Of a stretch of 39,862 nucleotides of DNA, positions 39,492 to 39,862 are shown piece by piece. The notes below the pieces were generated by a model. It ran no database searches. It was not told where the DNA came from and worked only from the letters and a program-made list of their open reading frames with translations. Each line of letters begins with the position of its first letter. The first letter of the stretch is position 1. The position numbers were made by a program, and so were the translations under genes. Location of the stretch: positions 1-39,862 of the forward strand of contig CANMHG010000018.1 in assembly GCA_947497585.1 (NCBI GenBank). Reading direction: 5' to 3'. This DNA is from an uncultured Bacillaceae bacterium (GTDB lineage Bacteria; Bacillota; Bacilli; Bacillales; Bacillaceae_L).

Positions 39492-39862
39492 CTGAATAGC
39501 TTTGGATTCGGACTCGTTGTCTAGTACCAGAGCCCAACCTGTCCGAATAAGCACTTGATTCGGACTCGTTGTCCAGTACCAGAGCCCAACCTGTCCCAAT
39601 AAGCACTTGATTCGGACTCGTTGTCCAGTACCCGAGGTCAACCTGTCCGAATAAGCACTTGATTCGGACTCGTTGTCCAGTACCAGAGCCCAACCTGTCC
39701 GAATAAGCACTTGATTCGGACTCGTTGTCCAGTACCCGAGGTCAACCTGTCCGAATAAGCTCTTGATTCGGACTCGTTGTCCAGCACCAGAGCCCAACCT
39801 GTCCGAATAAGCACTTGATTCGGACTCGTTGTCCAGCACCAGAGCCCAACCTGTTCGAATAA
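39492..39862. repeat. 52-bp tandem repeat array, right end
   Basis: AACCTGTCC(C/G)AATAA starts recur at 39536, 39588, 39640, 39692, 39744, 39796 and 39848, all exactly 52 bases apart, with a degenerate unit before. Each unit holds the hairpin GTCCGAAT-AAGCACTTG-ATTCGGAC and the words GGACTCGTT and AACCTGTCC shared with the array at 1-170. Two sub-types alternate irregularly (TACCAGAGCCC and TACCCGAGGTC). The array runs off the window. Confidence 0.95.

Noticed and set aside
39430..39839. Two minus-strand frames with LDNESESSAYSD-type repeats
   Set aside because: They are the 52-bp non-coding array translated; the frame shifts each unit, so the protein repeat has a three-unit period, as expected from chance openness.

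Overview
The window reads as chromosome of a low-GC, spore-forming, motile member of the Bacillaceae. The evidence is the sporulation genes (spoIID, spoIIQ, spoIIID, an sda-like gene), mbl, flagellar rod genes, a competence-type ssbB, ribosome sites of the AGGAGG type, frequent TTG/GTG starts, and a gene order close to the B. subtilis ywn-ywq region (spoIID, ywnJ, spoIIQ ... spoIIID, mbl, flhO, flhP, fabZ, ywpF, ssbB, ywqA, ywqB). No rRNA, tRNA, prophage, transposase or CRISPR array was seen.

Layout. 1-170: 52-bp tandem repeats. 284-2770: spoIID, a convergent VanZ-like gene, and spoIIQ behind a good sigma-F promoter. 2898-5055: a yxlEFG-like ABC transporter operon and a 49-codon gene. 5099-10503: a ywrC-type Lrp regulator divergent from gamma-glutamyltransferase ywrD, a two-gene chromate transporter (ywrB, ywrA), pyroglutamyl peptidase and a DUF1028 protein; together these look like gamma-glutamyl/pyroglutamyl peptide salvage plus anion transport. 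10778-15824: a promoter and cre site, a small membrane protein, a two-subunit sodium:solute symporter, a cNMP/CBS/nucleotidyltransferase-like protein and a DEDDh exonuclease. 15860-16840: a secreted SLH/BsuPI protein. 17219-20842: spoIIID, mbl, flhO, flhP, an EpuA-like gene. 21179-23530: fabZ, an acidic lipoprotein, ywpF, ssbB with a ComK-type box, and a small coiled-coil protein. 23742-28392 (minus): ywqB, ywqA and a 43-aa gene. 29189-31670: a NarL-type two-component pair. 32046-34728: a five-gene cluster of a CarH-like B12 domain protein, a histidine-kinase-like protein with Asn in place of the phospho-acceptor His, a heme-monooxygenase-like ABM protein, a small helical protein and an Sda-like protein. 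35288-38570: doxX divergent from a bd-type quinol oxidase, with two Rex-type operators between them. 38672-39373: a Dps-like ferritin. 39492-39862: 52-bp repeats again.

The most unusual unit is the 32046-34728 cluster. A light- or B12-sensing domain sits beside a kinase homologue that cannot autophosphorylate in the normal way and beside a homologue of Sda, the inhibitor of sporulation kinases. I infer a light/cobalamin/heme input into the sporulation phosphorelay; this is untested. Second is the symporter-nucleotidyltransferase-exonuclease operon.

The intergenic spaces are rich in palindromic repeats: two unrelated tandem families that share an exact 52-bp period (one of them present at both window ends), a 39-bp family at five loci, a roughly 20.5-bp helically phased array, and several long single palindromes.
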